Positions 28,125 to 38,803 of a DNA stretch of 64,000 nt are shown here, in pieces. Every line of letters starts with the position of its first letter. Positions within the stretch are counted from its first letter, which is position 1. A model generated the notes under the pieces. The model saw nothing but the letters and a program-made list of their open reading frames with translations, made no database searches and was not told the DNA's origin. Origin of the DNA: an uncultured Allobaculum sp. (GTDB lineage: Bacteria; Bacillota_I; Bacilli_A; Erysipelotrichales; Erysipelotrichaceae); NCBI GenBank assembly GCA_910577085.1, contig CAJTLE010000001.1, positions 1 to 64,000 of the forward strand, in the 5' to 3' direction. Both the position numbers and the translations under genes were made by a program.

Positions 28125-28385
28125 ATGATTGATTCAAATTCTTTATATGTGAAGGATGAAGACGGCAACGAAAAGAGAATGATCATTCTGTTTACATTCA
28201 GCAGTGATGATTATGGCAAATCGTATGTTGTTTTCCAGGATCCGGAAAATGAAACCGGTGAAATCTATGCGTCGGCCTACAATGATGATGGCGAACTGCT
28301 CCCAATCGAAACTGATGAAGAATGGGATATGGTAGAAGAAGTCATCAATACGTTCGTCTCCGACGAGGAAGAAACGGATGACTAA
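28125..28385 (+). CDS. DUF1292 (YrzB-family) protein
   Basis: The small acidic protein (86 aa) has the DUF1292 pattern: [17 protein letters not shown], then EIYASAYND and an acidic C-terminus. Function is unknown; the family regularly accompanies ireB-ruvX in Bacillota, as here. AAAAGGAGG precedes the ATG. It overlaps mltG by 8 bases. Confidence 0.9.
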   Translation: MIDSNSLYVKDEDGNEKRMIILFTFSSDDYGKSYVVFQDPENETGEIYASAYNDDGELLPIETDEEWDMVEEVINTFVSDEEETDD

Positions 28386-29475
28386 AAGGAAGGTCCGAAA
28401 AAAAAGTCATAAGGGGTTATGGATAACACTGATTCTTCTGATTGTTCTTGCCGCAGGAGCGGGCGGGGCGTACTTCTGGTACTCTTCTTCGCTCAAACCA
28501 GTCGGTGGGGAGGAACAGAAGATCGGAATCGAAATTGATCAAGGGGAAGGCCTGAATACATTACTGCATCAACTGAAGGAAAAAGGCCTCATCAAATCTG
28601 AAGAGGCCGCAAAGATTTATGGCAGACTGGAAAATCCAGAGATGTATGCCGGAACGTACGAACTCTCGCCAACGATGAGTGTTCCAGAAATCTTTGCCTA
28701 TCTGGCCAATCCGGCCAACGCCGTTACGGACTATATCCCGGTCATGATTCCAGAAGGAACATGGGCCAAAGATACTGCTCAGATCCTCGCGGATGAAGTT
28801 CCAAATCTGAGCAAAGACGAGTTCATGCGGCTTTGGAATGACGATGCCTATATCGAACAGCTGGCTGCGGAATATCCATTCCTGGATCCATCCAAGCTGG
28901 AAAACGATCAGTACTTCGTCAAGCTGGAAGGCTACCTGTTTCCAGATACATATTATGTCGGTCTGGATGCAAACGAAGACCAGGTCACACGGATGATGCT
29001 GGACCGCTTCAATGAAGTCTATGCCGCCCATCAGGCAGAAATCGATAACTGCGGGCGCTCCATTCAGGATCTGATCACGCTGGCCAGTGTGATTCAGTTT
29101 GAAAGCGGCGATCCATCCGAAATGAATGACATTTCCGGCGTGTTCGTCAACCGCCTCAATCACGGAATGCCATTAGAAAGTTCCGTGACGGTCTGCTATG
29201 CACTGTACGATGATTTCAACTCAGGTGAAGACTGCGAAACCAATACGCAGATTGATTCCCCCTACAACACTTACTTACATTCAGGACTGCCGATTGGGCC
29301 GATTCTCAATCCAGGCGAAGATGCAATCATGGCGGCTTTACGGCCGACCGGACACGATTATCTGTTCTTCGTTTCCGATGTGTATGGGGATGGAAAGACG
29401 TACTTCGCCAGAACCTACGATGAGCATCTTGCCAACATCGATCGATTCAATTTGCAGATTTCTGATTCTCAATAA
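28378..29475 (+). CDS. mltG: Endolytic murein transglycosylase MltG
   Basis: A basic N-terminus and one TM helix (about 14-34, [20 protein letters not shown]) anchor the protein. A LysM-like small domain follows, then the catalytic YceG domain with the Glu in [12 protein letters not shown] and the signature [11 protein letters not shown]. It cleaves nascent glycan strands at the membrane, setting strand ends during elongation. The start overlaps the DUF1292 gene by 8 bases. Confidence 0.95.
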   Translation: MTKRKVRKKSHKGLWITLILLIVLAAGAGGAYFWYSSSLKPVGGEEQKIGIEIDQGEGLNTLLHQLKEKGLIKSEEAAKIYGRLENPEMYAGTYELSPTMSVPEIFAYLANPANAVTDYIPVMIPEGTWAKDTAQILADEVPNLSKDEFMRLWNDDAYIEQLAAEYPFLDPSKLENDQYFVKLEGYLFPDTYYVGLDANEDQVTRMMLDRFNEVYAAHQAEIDNCGRSIQDLITLASVIQFESGDPSEMNDISGVFVNRLNHGMPLESSVTVCYALYDDFNSGEDCETNTQIDSPYNTYLHSGLPIGPILNPGEDAIMAALRPTGHDYLFFVSDVYGDGKTYFARTYDEHLANIDRFNLQISDSQ

Positions 29476-29521
29476 AAAACGTGATACTATTTTAATGTTT
29501 TGAAATCTGGAGGATTGAAAC

Positions 29522-29992
29522 ATGGCTGAAAAAATTTTTGTAACCCAAGAAGGTTTGGAAGAACTCCATGCCGAGCTGGAAAATCTTGTCCATGTCGTAA
29601 GACCTGAAGTCATCATTGAACTGCAGGAAGCCCGTGCACAAGGTGACTTGTCCGAAAACGCCGACTACGATGCTGCCCGTGATCATCAGGCACGTGTCGA
29701 AGCTCGTATCAAAGAACTCGAATCTCTGATTAAAAATGCGGAAATTATCCAGGAAGGTGCAACCGGAACCAAAACAGTTCGACTGGGTTCTACTGTAACC
29801 ATTCACGATAACAGCGACGGTACCGAAATGACATTCAACATTGTTGGTACCATTGAAGCTGACCCATTTAATAACAAGATTTCCAACGAAGCACCACTGG
29901 TCAAAGCGATTCTCGACAAAAAAGCTGGAGATACCGTTCTGGTCAAAGGTGTAGAAGAACCATACGAAGTAACAATTGAATCTGTTCTTTAA
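29522..29992 (+). CDS. greA: Transcript cleavage factor GreA
   Basis: The 156-aa protein has the N-terminal coiled coil (EELHAELENLVHVVRPEV, then SENADYDAARDHQA with the acidic tip residues) and a C-terminal FKBP-like domain (GSTVTIHD, ISNEAPLVKAILDKKAGD). It rescues backtracked RNA polymerase by stimulating RNA cleavage. CTGGAGG is the ribosome site, and a terminator follows directly. Confidence 0.96.
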   Translation: MAEKIFVTQEGLEELHAELENLVHVVRPEVIIELQEARAQGDLSENADYDAARDHQARVEARIKELESLIKNAEIIQEGATGTKTVRLGSTVTIHDNSDGTEMTFNIVGTIEADPFNNKISNEAPLVKAILDKKAGDTVLVKGVEEPYEVTIESVL

Positions 29993-29994
29993 TG

Positions 29995-30029
29995 AAAAAG
30001 CGTTCGACCTGTTCGAGCGCTTTTCTTTG
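29995..30029 (+). terminator. Terminator after greA
   Basis: AAAAAGCGTTCGA (29995-30007) pairs with TTCGAGCGCTTTT (30012-30024), with one G-T pair; a T-rich tail follows. Confidence 0.85.
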
Positions 30030-30439
30030 TATCAGGGAGTTTTGCGGGGATACAGCAGCAGAACTGGAGCTGGAAGCTGCGCCTGGCTGTAAATCTCTTT
30101 GGACCTTTGCCTGAATTCAGTCGGACAGACTGCCCAATCCATACGACCCCTTGCCCGGATCCAGTCAGAAAGTCTGACTCAATCTGGTCATGATATTAAA
30201 CAGTTAATATTTGATGTATAGCGTTTAGAGGGGTGGATCTGGCGGCATGGTATACTGAGCAGACAAGACAATCAGCAAGAAAAATCTTTGAAAAGAATCT
30301 GCTCAATCCTGTGTGCATGGCTCCATGTCGGAAACCAAAGACAAAAGGGAAGGGACCAAGAGAGAAACTGGTCTACAGAGCAACTGGCAGGAAGCATGAA
30401 CAGACAGACGGGAAAACAAGGGAAGGCGGTCAGGCGGAT
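30030..30439. other. Intergenic stretch upstream of holA
   Basis: No gene is supported. The holA frame is open upstream of its proposed start, but that part (WYTEQTRQSARKIFEK...) does not resemble HolA. A 7-bp palindrome, ATATTAA-ACAG-TTAATAT, lies at 30193-30210. Confidence 0.5.
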
Positions 30440-31381
30440 ATGGTCTACGTTTTGATTGGTGAAGACGCTTCACGAATGGAGTACAAACTGGAGCGGATTA
30501 AAAAAGAAGAAAACTGCGATCAGATCGATCGCTTTAACTGTGCAAAGGATGATCCGGCCGAGATTAATAATGAGCTGGTGACGATGAATCTGTTTGCCGA
30601 AAAACCGATGGTCATTTTGACCAATGCTACGTTTTTAGGGGCAAAGAACACCACGCCCTTTAAGCCCGAAGAAATTCTGGCCAATATTCCGGATGACAAA
30701 GTCGTTGTGATGATGGCCGAAATCAAAAAGATGGATACCCGCAAGAAGGTCATCAAGAATCTGCAGAATACCGCAAAAGTTCTGGACTGCATGCCGCTGG
30801 ACGAGAAAAACCAGCCCGGCGAAATTCAGCAGATGATCAAAGAGCGCAAGCTGAAAATGGATCGGGATGCCTTTGAATGGTTCTGTGCCAATGCAGGCTA
30901 TTCTCAGCCGGTTCTAGCCGGTCAGCTCGATAAACTGGCTCTATACTCCGATCACCTGACTCTGGCTGATGTCAAAGCTCTGACGACCGTAGAACCGACG
31001 CACAACGTCTTTAAAATGACGGATGCACTGTTTCGCAAGGACCGGGTCAAGCTGCTGGAACTGTATCGGACTTTCAGGGGTCAGAATATGGAACCTCAGG
31101 CGATTTTGGGGCTGCTGGCCGGACAGATCCGTTTTGTTTACCAGGTGCGGGTGCTGATGGACTCGGGCTGTAAAAAAGAAGAAATCATGGACATTCTCAA
31201 AGCTTCAAGCGGACGCATCTGGAATACGATGAAAAATGCGAATCGTTTCCGGGCTGATCAGCTGCTCGATAACCTGGCTTTGTTATCGAATCTGGATGAA
31301 ACCATTAAAAGCGGGCGGATGGACCGGGATACGGCGTTTGAAAACTTTATCCTCCAGATTCAGGATCCGTCGTCCAGATAA
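30440..31381 (+). CDS. holA: DNA polymerase III delta subunit HolA
   Basis: ATG 30440 (MVYVLIGEDASRMEYKL) matches the usual HolA N-terminus. The family pattern continues with MNLFAEKPMVILTNATFL, DDKVVVMM and EPTHNVFKMTDALFRKD, and the C-terminal helical collar domain (ILGLLAGQIRFVYQV). Length 313 aa is close to the norm. It opens the beta clamp within the clamp-loader complex. The ribosome site is weak (GGAAGG, far upstream). The usual comEC neighbour is absent. Confidence 0.9.
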   Translation: MVYVLIGEDASRMEYKLERIKKEENCDQIDRFNCAKDDPAEINNELVTMNLFAEKPMVILTNATFLGAKNTTPFKPEEILANIPDDKVVVMMAEIKKMDTRKKVIKNLQNTAKVLDCMPLDEKNQPGEIQQMIKERKLKMDRDAFEWFCANAGYSQPVLAGQLDKLALYSDHLTLADVKALTTVEPTHNVFKMTDALFRKDRVKLLELYRTFRGQNMEPQAILGLLAGQIRFVYQVRVLMDSGCKKEEIMDILKASSGRIWNTMKNANRFRADQLLDNLALLSNLDETIKSGRMDRDTAFENFILQIQDPSSR

Positions 31382-31939
31382 TCGGGGAATGGCTTTTGAA
31401 GTCCTTGGATCAAGTCTTTAATGGATTTGAATTAATCTTTATCGGATTGATTTGCCAAAGATTCGTTTTTTGGACAGAATCCATCAGAAAAGTTCAGAAG
31501 CAAAAATATTTTTGAGAGTTAAAAACAGTCCGCTTTCGATAAAATTGTTTGCGCTTTCGTGTCAGGAACGATGTATGGCGAAAGAAAAATTTCAGACAAG
31601 AAAATGGGTAGAGAATAAGGCTGATTTTCAGGATGGACAGCGCACAAATCTGGAAAAATCAGGGTCAAAGCCGATCAAATTATCGATCAGAAACGATATA
31701 AAAAGAAAAACCGAACAGAAAAAACAGATCGAAAAAAAGAGCTGGAAGGCCATGATGGTCCTCCAGCTCTTTGAATTTTGATCGCCCGTAGAAATTGAAG
31801 ATCTGTAAAGACCGGGTTTCTTGCAGACATGATCTGCCATCTGGGCAAGTCCTGCAGCAGGGCACAAAAAAACGAAGCCGAAGCTTCGCTTTTGTTGTTT
31901 TGATCAAAACGACAAATAACTGACTCGTAGAGAGTCATT
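31382..31939. other. Intergenic region with strong hairpins between holA and rpsT
   Basis: No gene is supported. It contains a long hairpin at 31736-31772, a short hairpin CGAAGC/GCTTCG at 31873-31888 with a T-rich tail, and TGACTC/GAGTCA at 31921-31937. These probably act as terminators for the convergent holA and rpsT transcripts. Confidence 0.5.
31730..31775. terminator. Long bidirectional hairpin terminator
   Basis: AAAGAGCTGGA (31736-31746) pairs with TCCAGCTCTTT (31762-31772), extended inward by GGCCAT/ATGGTC. On the minus strand a run of seven Ts follows; on the plus strand TTTGAATTTT follows. Confidence 0.7.
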
Positions 31940-31970
31940 TAAAAAACGATATCTAAAAGGATATCGTGTT
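31940..31970 (-). terminator. Terminator after rpsT
   Basis: On the minus strand, ACGATATC pairs with GATATCGT (31946-31953, 31960-31967), followed by six Ts, directly after the rpsT stop. Confidence 0.85.
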
Positions 31971-31971
31971 T

Positions 31972-32235
31972 TTACTTGATAGAGTTAACTGCTTTAGCAA
32001 GTCTGGATTTCTGGTTGGAAGCATAGTTTTTATGCTTGAAACCTTTAGAAACAGCTTTATCCAGTTTGGAGCAGGCTTCAGCATAAGCTGCAACAGCTGC
32101 TGCTTTATCTTCAGCTTCTACGGCTTTCAGCACTTTTTTGATCGCTGTCTTGAGAGCTGATTTCTGAGAAACATTGCGGCTTCTTGCTTTATTATTCGTG
32201 AGAACACGTTTTTTCTGCTGTTTGATCTGCGGCAT
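31972..32235 (-). CDS. rpsT: 30S ribosomal protein S20
   Basis: The 87-residue basic helical protein has the S20 pattern: MPQIKQQKKRVLTNNKAR, then SALKTAIKKVLKA and a C-terminal KGFKHKNYASNQKSRLAKAV. It binds 16S rRNA early in assembly. AGGAGGTG precedes the ATG. It is transcribed divergently from fmt from its own promoter. Confidence 0.97.
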   Translation of the reverse strand: MPQIKQQKKRVLTNNKARSRNVSQKSALKTAIKKVLKAVEAEDKAAAVAAYAEACSKLDKAVSKGFKHKNYASNQKSRLAKAVNSIK

Positions 32236-32264
32236 GGGTACACCTCCTGACGTAACGCTTTGAA

Positions 32265-32293
32265 ATTATAGCAAAGTGCTTTTTACAATGCAA
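32265..32293 (-). promoter_or_regulatory. rpsT promoter
   Basis: On the minus strand, TTGCAT (32293-32288), a 17-base spacer and TATAAT (32270-32265) form a near-consensus sigma-A promoter 30 bases before the start codon. Confidence 0.8.
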
Positions 32294-32313
32294 CAAATGC
32301 CCGCCTGATCAGT

Positions 32314-32319
32314 TATAAT
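32314..32319 (+). promoter_or_regulatory. Candidate -10 of the fmt operon
   Basis: TATAAT lies 26 bases before the fmt start; no good -35 is seen. Confidence 0.4.
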
Positions 32320-32344
32320 ACAAACCCGAAAGGGGGCATTCCTT

Positions 32345-33277
32345 TTGAATTCCAGAATTATTTTTATGGGGACTCCCCAGATTGCGGCCGATGTTTTACA
32401 GGCACTGATCGACAATGATGCCAACGTTGTCCTGGTTGTCTGTCAGCCAGACCGCAAAGCTGGCCGTAAGGGTCAGCTGCACGAATGTGAAGTCAAACAA
32501 CTCGCACAAAAACATAACATTCCTGTTTTCCAGCCGGAACGTATCCGCAAGGACTATGAACCAATTGAAAAAGCCAACGCCGATCTGATTGTGACCTGCG
32601 CCTATGGCCAGATTGTACCAAAAGCAGTCCTGGATGCACCAAAACAGGGATGCGTCAACTTACACGGATCCATTCTTCCTGAATACCGCGGCGCTGCCCC
32701 AATTCAGCGTGCCATTTATGATGGCAAGACAAAAAGCGGTATGTCCTTGATGAAAATGGAAGAGGGCATGGATACCGGTGGTGTGGCTGCCATCAAGGAA
32801 ATTGAAATTCTTGATACGGATAACACCACAACCTTATTTGAAAAAATGGGGAAAGCAGCCGGTGAGCTGCTGATTGAAAATCTTGAAGCATTACTGGATG
32901 GTTCTGCACACTTTGAAGAACAGAATGAAGCTATGGCAACGTATGCTGCCAAGATTTCCAAAGAAGAAGAACAGATCGATCTGAGCAGATCAGATCGTGA
33001 AATTTTCGACCAGATCCGGGCTTTATCCAGAACACCCGGCGGGTATGTCATGGCCAACAACCAGAAGCTCAAACTGTTAACCGTACGCTATGTGCCCGGT
33101 GAGACACCAGGTATTGGTGTATTTGCCGCACCAAGTAAAAAACAGTTTGCGATGGGTGGTCATGAGGGACTTTTCTTGCTTGATGAAGTTCAGCCCGAAG
33201 GCAAAGCTGCCATGAGAACCGCTGATTTTGTCAACGGCAAAGGCCGCAGCCTGATTGGAAAGAAAGCGGGGGAATAA
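32345..33277 (+). CDS. fmt: Methionyl-tRNA formyltransferase
   Basis: A TTG start at 32345 follows AAGGGGG; the N-terminus [18 protein letters not shown] fits the family. The catalytic segment [20 protein letters not shown] contains the conserved Asn, His and the SLLP-like loop; [12 protein letters not shown] supplies the catalytic Asp. A C-terminal OB-like domain completes 310 aa. It formylates initiator Met-tRNA. lepA starts one base after its stop, and hemW follows. Confidence 0.95.
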   Translation: MNSRIIFMGTPQIAADVLQALIDNDANVVLVVCQPDRKAGRKGQLHECEVKQLAQKHNIPVFQPERIRKDYEPIEKANADLIVTCAYGQIVPKAVLDAPKQGCVNLHGSILPEYRGAAPIQRAIYDGKTKSGMSLMKMEEGMDTGGVAAIKEIEILDTDNTTTLFEKMGKAAGELLIENLEALLDGSAHFEEQNEAMATYAAKISKEEEQIDLSRSDREIFDQIRALSRTPGGYVMANNQKLKLLTVRYVPGETPGIGVFAAPSKKQFAMGGHEGLFLLDEVQPEGKAAMRTADFVNGKGRSLIGKKAGE

Positions 33278-33278
33278 C

Positions 33279-35084
33279 TTGGATCAGAAAAATATCCGAA
33301 ATTTTTCAATCATCGCGCATATTGACCATGGAAAATCGACGCTGGCCGACCGGATTCTCGAACTGACGGATTCCGTTGAAAAACGGGAAATGAAAGACCA
33401 GATTCTCGACAGCATGGATCTTGAACGGGAGCGCGGAATTACCATTAAACTCAACGCCGTCGAACTGGTGTATCACGCCAAAGACGGCCAGGACTATCTC
33501 TTTCATCTGATTGATACGCCGGGGCACGTTGACTTTTCCTATGAAGTGTCGCGCTCTTTAGCGGCCTGTGAAGGGGCCATTCTGGTTGTTGACGCTGCTC
33601 AGGGTGTTGAAGCCCAGACCATGGCGAACGTCTACCTGGCTTTAGACAACGACCTGGAAATTCTTCCAGTCATCAATAAAATTGACCTGCCAAGTGCTCA
33701 GCCGGATGTCGTGAAAGAAGAAATTGAAAACCTGATTGGACTGGACTGCACGGATGCCGTCGAAATCTCAGCTAAATCCGGACTGAATGTTGATCAGGTT
33801 CTTGAAGAAATTGTCCACAAACTGCCAGCGCCATCGGGCGATGCGACAAAACCATTGCAGGCTCTGGTTTTCGACTCTGTCTATGACCCATACAAAGGCG
33901 TTATTGCCTGGGTTTCCATCAAGAACGGAAAAGTCAAAGTCGGCGACAAGATCAAACTGATGGCTTCCGGAGCCGAATACGAAGTCACAGAACTGGGTGT
34001 GCGCACACCAAAACTTTTAAACAAAACTGAACTTGAAACTGGGGATGTCGGCTGGATTGCGGCATCGATCAAAGACATCAAAACCGTCCGTGTTGGTGAC
34101 ACGATCACCTTATCCGATCAGCCAGCAGATGAACCACTCAAGGGATATAAAGAAATGCAGCCAATGGTCTATGCCGGTATTTATCCTGTCGATAATGCCC
34201 GCTATGACGATCTGAAAGAAGCCCTCGAAAAACTGCAGCTCAACGATGCATCCCTGCATTTTGAACCGGAAACATCCCAGGCCCTTGGCTTTGGCTTCCG
34301 CTGCGGCTTTTTAGGCCTGCTGCACATGGATGTTGTTGAAGAACGACTGGAACGGGAATACAACCTCAACCTGATTGCCACTTCGCCATCCGTAATTTAC
34401 CGGGTTCATAAAACGGACAAGACGGTCGAAGAAGTCGACAACCCGGCTGCTCTGCCGCCTGCTCAGAAAATCGACTACATTGAAGAACCATATGTCAAAG
34501 CCGAAATCATGGTGCCAAAAGACTATGTCGGAACCATGATGGAACTCTGCCAGAAAAAACGCGGTGAATACGTCGATTTACAGGTTCTCGATGATACGCG
34601 TATGGAGCTGGTTTACCAGATGCCATTGTCCGAAATCATCTTTGACTTCTTTGACAAGATGAAGAGTGCAACCAAAGGCTACGCCAGCTTTGACTACTCG
34701 TTCTCCGGCTATCGCAAATCCGATCTGCAGAAGCTCGATATTCTGCTCAACGGCCAGCCGGTCGATGCCTTAAGCATTATTGTCCACAAAGACTTTGCCT
34801 ATTCACGCGGCAATGCCATGACGATCAAGCTGAAAGACCTGATTCCAAAGCAGCAGTTTGAAATTCCAGTTCAGGCTGCCATTGGAAGCAAAGTCATCGC
34901 CCGTACGAACATCAAAGCCCTGCGCAAGAACGTCCTGGCCAAATGTTATGGCGGTGATATTTCCCGTAAGAAAAAACTGCTTGAAAAGCAGAAAGAAGGA
35001 AAGAAGCGCATGAAGATGGTCGGCAGTGTTGAAATTCCACAGGAAGCCTTTATGGCCGTCCTGTCCATGGACGAAGACAAATGA
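33279..35084 (+). CDS. lepA: Elongation factor 4 (LepA)
   Basis: A TTG start at 33279 ([20 protein letters not shown]) sits after GGGGG. G1 is [10 protein letters not shown]3 DTPGHVDF and G4 NKIDL. The EF4-specific C-terminal domain follows ([17 protein letters not shown]). It is a ribosome-associated GTPase implicated in 30S maturation and translation under stress. It is coupled to fmt upstream and to hemW by a 4-base ATGA overlap. Confidence 0.97.
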   Translation: MDQKNIRNFSIIAHIDHGKSTLADRILELTDSVEKREMKDQILDSMDLERERGITIKLNAVELVYHAKDGQDYLFHLIDTPGHVDFSYEVSRSLAACEGAILVVDAAQGVEAQTMANVYLALDNDLEILPVINKIDLPSAQPDVVKEEIENLIGLDCTDAVEISAKSGLNVDQVLEEIVHKLPAPSGDATKPLQALVFDSVYDPYKGVIAWVSIKNGKVKVGDKIKLMASGAEYEVTELGVRTPKLLNKTELETGDVGWIAASIKDIKTVRVGDTITLSDQPADEPLKGYKEMQPMVYAGIYPVDNARYDDLKEALEKLQLNDASLHFEPETSQALGFGFRCGFLGLLHMDVVEERLEREYNLNLIATSPSVIYRVHKTDKTVEEVDNPAALPPAQKIDYIEEPYVKAEIMVPKDYVGTMMELCQKKRGEYVDLQVLDDTRMELVYQMPLSEIIFDFFDKMKSATKGYASFDYSFSGYRKSDLQKLDILLNGQPVDALSIIVHKDFAYSRGNAMTIKLKDLIPKQQFEIPVQAAIGSKVIARTNIKALRKNVLAKCYGGDISRKKKLLEKQKEGKKRMKMVGSVEIPQEAFMAVLSMDEDK

Positions 35085-36202
35085 TCCCTTCGGCCTACGT
35101 TCATATTCCATTCTGTGCTCACATCTGTACCTATTGTGCATTTGCCAGAACGGCAAGACTCGACTGGATTGAACCCTGGCTTGAACAGTGTGTTGCTGAA
35201 ATCCAGACCTCGTTGCGCCATGCCAGAAAAGAAGATGAAAACTTTGCGCTCCAGACCGTCTATTTTGGCGGAGGAACACCAAGTCTTCTTTCTGTTGATC
35301 AGCTCAAAAGACTGACCGATTGCTTTCAGCCCTATCTTGCGGATGAATATGAATGGACCATTGAAGCCAACCCGGAATCGATTGATAAAGAAAAGCTGAG
35401 GTTTCTGCACCAGGCAGGCCTAAATCGGCTTTCCATCGGGATTCAGACTTTTGATGATGCAAGACTAAAACAGCTTGGCCGTCATCACTCCAGCAGTCAG
35501 GCAAAAGAATGCATTGCAATGGCCAGAAACGCCGGCTTTGACAACATCAGTTTTGATCTGATGTATGGCTTTCTGGATCAGACCCCAGAGCAGCTTGAAA
35601 ATGATCTGGATGCCTTTCTGGATCTGGATGTCGAACATCTGTCGATTTATTCACTGATTCTTGAACCAGATTCCATTCTTGGCCGCAGACAGACGGAAGA
35701 GATGGACGAACAGGAAAGCGGCCAGCTTTTCGAACAGATCGAAACCCGCCTGGAAAAAGCCGGCTATACGCATTACGAAATTTCTTCGTATGCCAAAGAA
35801 AACCACTATGGTCTTCACAATGTGCTCATATGGCAGGATGGTCTGTATTATGGCTTTGGCTATGGTGCGATCGGCCGCAATGAACAGGGGCTCTATCACC
35901 ATACAGGAGGGCTCAAAGACTACATCGAAGGAAATAGCCAGCTTGAATATGATGAAGATGCCAATCCCTGGTTCGATGCCATCATGACCGGCCTGCGGAC
36001 AATCTTTGGATTGAATCTGAATGCCTGGAATAAGAAATATGGCTTTGACTTTGAAGCACGCTATCCAAAAACGCTTGAACGGTATGCTGATCATTTCCAG
36101 CTGAAGGATGGATATCTGAGTGTGGATCGCAAGGGAATGGAAATCCTGGATTCCATTCTGGTGGATTTTCTGATGGAAGATGAATCTGCCGGATCAATCT
36201 GA
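35081..36202 (+). CDS. hemW: HemW-type radical SAM heme-handling protein
   Basis: The radical SAM cluster motif is CAHICTYC (C-x3-C-x2-C) in [16 protein letters not shown], followed by [18 protein letters not shown] and the HemW C-terminal domain. HemW proteins bind and deliver heme and lack the residues of true coproporphyrinogen dehydrogenase; older annotation as HemN is therefore doubtful. The start overlaps lepA (ATGA). Linkage to lepA is common in Bacillota. Confidence 0.93.
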   Translation: MIPSAYVHIPFCAHICTYCAFARTARLDWIEPWLEQCVAEIQTSLRHARKEDENFALQTVYFGGGTPSLLSVDQLKRLTDCFQPYLADEYEWTIEANPESIDKEKLRFLHQAGLNRLSIGIQTFDDARLKQLGRHHSSSQAKECIAMARNAGFDNISFDLMYGFLDQTPEQLENDLDAFLDLDVEHLSIYSLILEPDSILGRRQTEEMDEQESGQLFEQIETRLEKAGYTHYEISSYAKENHYGLHNVLIWQDGLYYGFGYGAIGRNEQGLYHHTGGLKDYIEGNSQLEYDEDANPWFDAIMTGLRTIFGLNLNAWNKKYGFDFEARYPKTLERYADHFQLKDGYLSVDRKGMEILDSILVDFLMEDESAGSI

Positions 36203-36280
36203 TCTTTATAGTTTCGTCCCTGCAGTTTCTTCCTTAGAGCTTCCAGCAAGCATTCAGCCCTTTGAAAACTTGAACCTTTC

Positions 36281-36327
36281 AGGATCCAGACTGAATCAGA
36301 GACATCTGATGGTCTGGGTCCTTTTCT
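36281..36327 (+). terminator. Terminator of the fmt-lepA-hemW operon
   Basis: AGGATCCAGAC pairs with GTCTGGGTCCT, with inner ATCAGA/TCTGAT pairing, followed by TTTTC. Confidence 0.8.
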
Positions 36328-36645
36328 ATTGGTGGATGATGTTTTGGCGGATTTGATATGAGTGAATTCGTTTGATATCCTTGCATTGGCTGCCATATGA
36401 AAGCCCTATGTCTGACGCCGGGGGATGCGGCTTTTTTCACTGCCATTCAGTTTTTCATTTTCTGGGCAATGAATTGCCGGAAAATGAATGCTGGGACTTG
36501 TTCTTTTGAACAAAAAAGACTAAACTGTAGCAGTTCGCTTCAGAAACCACTGAAACGAAGATTCTGACCGGATTCATACGCGGTATCTGGACACTCCGAC
36601 CAATACTTCGTATCGAACGGAAATCGAAATGAAGGAGAAAATTTC
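36328..36645. other. Intergenic region with rpsO promoter and leader
   Basis: It holds the rpsO promoter (36499-36526) and an rpsO leader of roughly 110 bases. Such leaders can carry S15-binding structures, but none is certain here. Otherwise nothing is recognised. Confidence 0.5.
36499..36526 (+). promoter_or_regulatory. rpsO promoter
   Basis: TTGTTC (36499-36504), a 16-base spacer and TAAACT (36521-36526). Confidence 0.55.
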
Positions 36646-36909
36646 ATGACAAATGCAGAAAAGCAGGCAATCATTAAAGAATTTGCCGTACACGAAGGAG
36701 ATACAGGTTCTCCTGAAGTTCAGGTTGCTATCCTGACTCGCCGCATCAACGAACTGACTGAGCACTTCAAAGTTCACAAACACGACTACCATTCCTACAG
36801 AGGTCTGATGCAGATGGTTGGTCACAGAAAAAATCTGCTGGCTTACCTGAAACGCAAAGATCTGGAACGTTATAAAGCTCTGATCGCAAGACTTGGTCTG
36901 AGAAAGTAA
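36646..36909 (+). CDS. rpsO: 30S ribosomal protein S15
   Basis: The 87-aa protein matches S15 along its length ([50 protein letters not shown]). It binds the 16S rRNA central domain and often represses its own mRNA. GAAGGAG precedes the ATG. A terminator overlaps the stop codon. Confidence 0.98.
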   Translation: MTNAEKQAIIKEFAVHEGDTGSPEVQVAILTRRINELTEHFKVHKHDYHSYRGLMQMVGHRKNLLAYLKRKDLERYKALIARLGLRK

Positions 36910-36931
36910 GCGCAAGCTTGCTTTTTTTTTA
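36905..36931 (+). terminator. Terminator overlapping the rpsO stop
   Basis: GTAAGC pairs with GCTTGC across GCAA, followed by nine or more Ts. Confidence 0.75.
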
Positions 36932-37262
36932 CGCTTTTGAACGCTGCGGCATGATGTTTGTTCACGGTTTGGGATCACTTATGGCGACGATCTGCTCTGG
37001 TCTGGATGCAGTCTGGTCTGTTAGAACGGATAAGTGTCTGCCCATCAGATGATGAATATGGTTTATGTTCATGATTTGAAAAGTGGGCAGGTTACCGGAT
37101 CTGACCAGATAAATCAACTTCAGGGTGGGGAATCGTATCTTATAATGATGGAATCAGGTGTCTTGAAAGTCGTTTTAACCTGATTTTCAGATTGTTATGC
37201 CTACAATAAAGACATGGACTGCCTGGTCAGTCTGTTTTTTAGAAAAAGGAAAAAAGATAATT
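36932..37262. other. Intergenic region upstream of a lipoprotein gene
   Basis: No gene is supported. TATAAT at 37141-37146 is a candidate -10 for the lipoprotein gene, giving a leader of about 115 bases. Confidence 0.4.
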
Positions 37263-38489
37263 ATGAATCGATCTCTACAAAAAATGACAGGCGCAGCCAT
37301 GGCTGCTCTGCTTTCGTGCAGCCTGTTGAGTGCCTGTTCCAGTGCGCCGGTCAAAGTTACCGAAGAAAACGCACCAAGTGAACTGTTAAAGAAAACAGCC
37401 GCCATTACCAGCGACTCTTCTTCTCAGGATGTTGTGGATGTCTTTCGTTCTTTGATTGATGCAACAAGCAAGGAAAGTGATCATCGTCTGATTTTTACGG
37501 AAGACGTCAGCAGTAAAGGACTTTCCCTGGACAGTGAGGATTTATCCACGGTCGAAAACAGCTTTAAAAACTATGATGTCCGTTATGGCGGTGAGAATGC
37601 TTTTTATCAGCTGTATGAAGAAGTTTCCCAGGACCAGCCGATTTTTGGTCTGATGGAATCCAGCCCGAAAAACATCACCACGGTTTACGTCAATCCGACC
37701 GAAGACGAAGAAGCCCAGGAAGTGTTAGGCAAAACCCCACAGGACTTCACCATTGATCAGATCTCAGTTTCTGACAGTGCTTTAAAAGATACGAGTGAGG
37801 AAGAACTGCGTACAAGCATTGATAATGCGGTTGTGTATCCATTGAACACTCTGCTTGGAGCAAGCCTTGTCCTGCAGCCAACCGATATTCCTTCCATCTA
37901 TACGTATGACCTCGAAAAAGTCGGCAGTGAATACACCTGGACGATTGCGATCAAAGACGTTGAAGAATACAATACCCAGCTTGATGAAGCTTATCAGGCC
38001 GGCTATGGCCATGATCGCAACGATATCCGCGGCGATGGTTCTTATGTTCTCGATTCCTGCGATATCACGGATGTCACCATGAAAATGACCATGAATGAAA
38101 ATGGTGCCTTAAGCAAGATTTCCATCACCAATAAGTCGACCGCTGTTCTTGAAGGCGATTCTGCTGATCTGTACAGCACCGACCAGGTAGAAATCAAACA
38201 GGCTCCTGAAACATGGGGTGAATTCTTCACCACTTTCTTTGATCAGATCAATGACAAGTCGCTGGCTGAAAATGACACCTTCACCCTGCTTGGTGACGCG
38301 AAGGCTAAAGACGATTCCAGCAAGGCTTCTGAATCAAAGAGCGAAGAATCCAAGAAAGAAACCACAGAATCCAAAGCCGACTCTGAAAAGAAATCTGAAT
38401 CTGAAGCAGACTCTGAAAAGAAATCAGATGCCAAATCCGAGTCCAAAACAGATTCAAAATCGGAAAGCTCCAAGTCCGAATCCAAATAA
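37263..38489 (+). CDS. Uncharacterised lipoprotein with charged low-complexity tail
   Basis: ATG 37263 follows AAAAGGA; an in-frame upstream extension is rejected because the signal peptide begins at MNRSLQKM. The lipobox is LLSAC, near residue 28. The mature part is acidic with no family I recognise; it has an ENAPSELLKK start, a DITDVTMKMTMNENGALSKI strand pair and a terminal ~55-residue tail of Ser/Lys/Glu repeats (SESK-like). It is probably anchored outside the membrane with a flexible C-terminus. It interrupts the common rpsO-pnp adjacency. Function unknown. Confidence 0.75.
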   Translation: MNRSLQKMTGAAMAALLSCSLLSACSSAPVKVTEENAPSELLKKTAAITSDSSSQDVVDVFRSLIDATSKESDHRLIFTEDVSSKGLSLDSEDLSTVENSFKNYDVRYGGENAFYQLYEEVSQDQPIFGLMESSPKNITTVYVNPTEDEEAQEVLGKTPQDFTIDQISVSDSALKDTSEEELRTSIDNAVVYPLNTLLGASLVLQPTDIPSIYTYDLEKVGSEYTWTIAIKDVEEYNTQLDEAYQAGYGHDRNDIRGDGSYVLDSCDITDVTMKMTMNENGALSKISITNKSTAVLEGDSADLYSTDQVEIKQAPETWGEFFTTFFDQINDKSLAENDTFTLLGDAKAKDDSSKASESKSEESKKETTESKADSEKKSESEADSEKKSDAKSESKTDSKSESSKSESK

Positions 38490-38563
38490 CGGATTTCTGG
38501 CCCTGACCGGGTTTGAAGATGAAGATCAACCCTGATCATCACATCGCATTCATTTGAATGACT

Positions 38564-38596
38564 GACCATTTCCTTACGGGGAGATGGTCTTTTTTC
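38564..38596 (+). terminator. Terminator after the lipoprotein gene
   Basis: GACCATTTCC pairs with GGAGATGGTC, followed by six Ts. Confidence 0.85.
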
Positions 38597-38803
38597 ATTT
38601 CCTCATTTTCTGCTTTGGCTTTCTGTTTTTCAGATTTTTACAATCCTAATTCTGGTCTTTGCAATGAATGCCTTTACAACATTTTTATGCGAATAAATAA
38701 CAGTTCGAGCTCAGGAAATTGGAATTTACATGTTTGAGTGATTGTAAAATTTTGTTATGTTATGATGTCCCTTGACAAAATAAGAGAGGTAAAAAATAAC
38801 AAG

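Noticed and set aside
30233..30439. N-terminal extension of holA
   Set aside because: The upstream in-frame codons do not resemble HolA, whose usual N-terminus begins at 30440.
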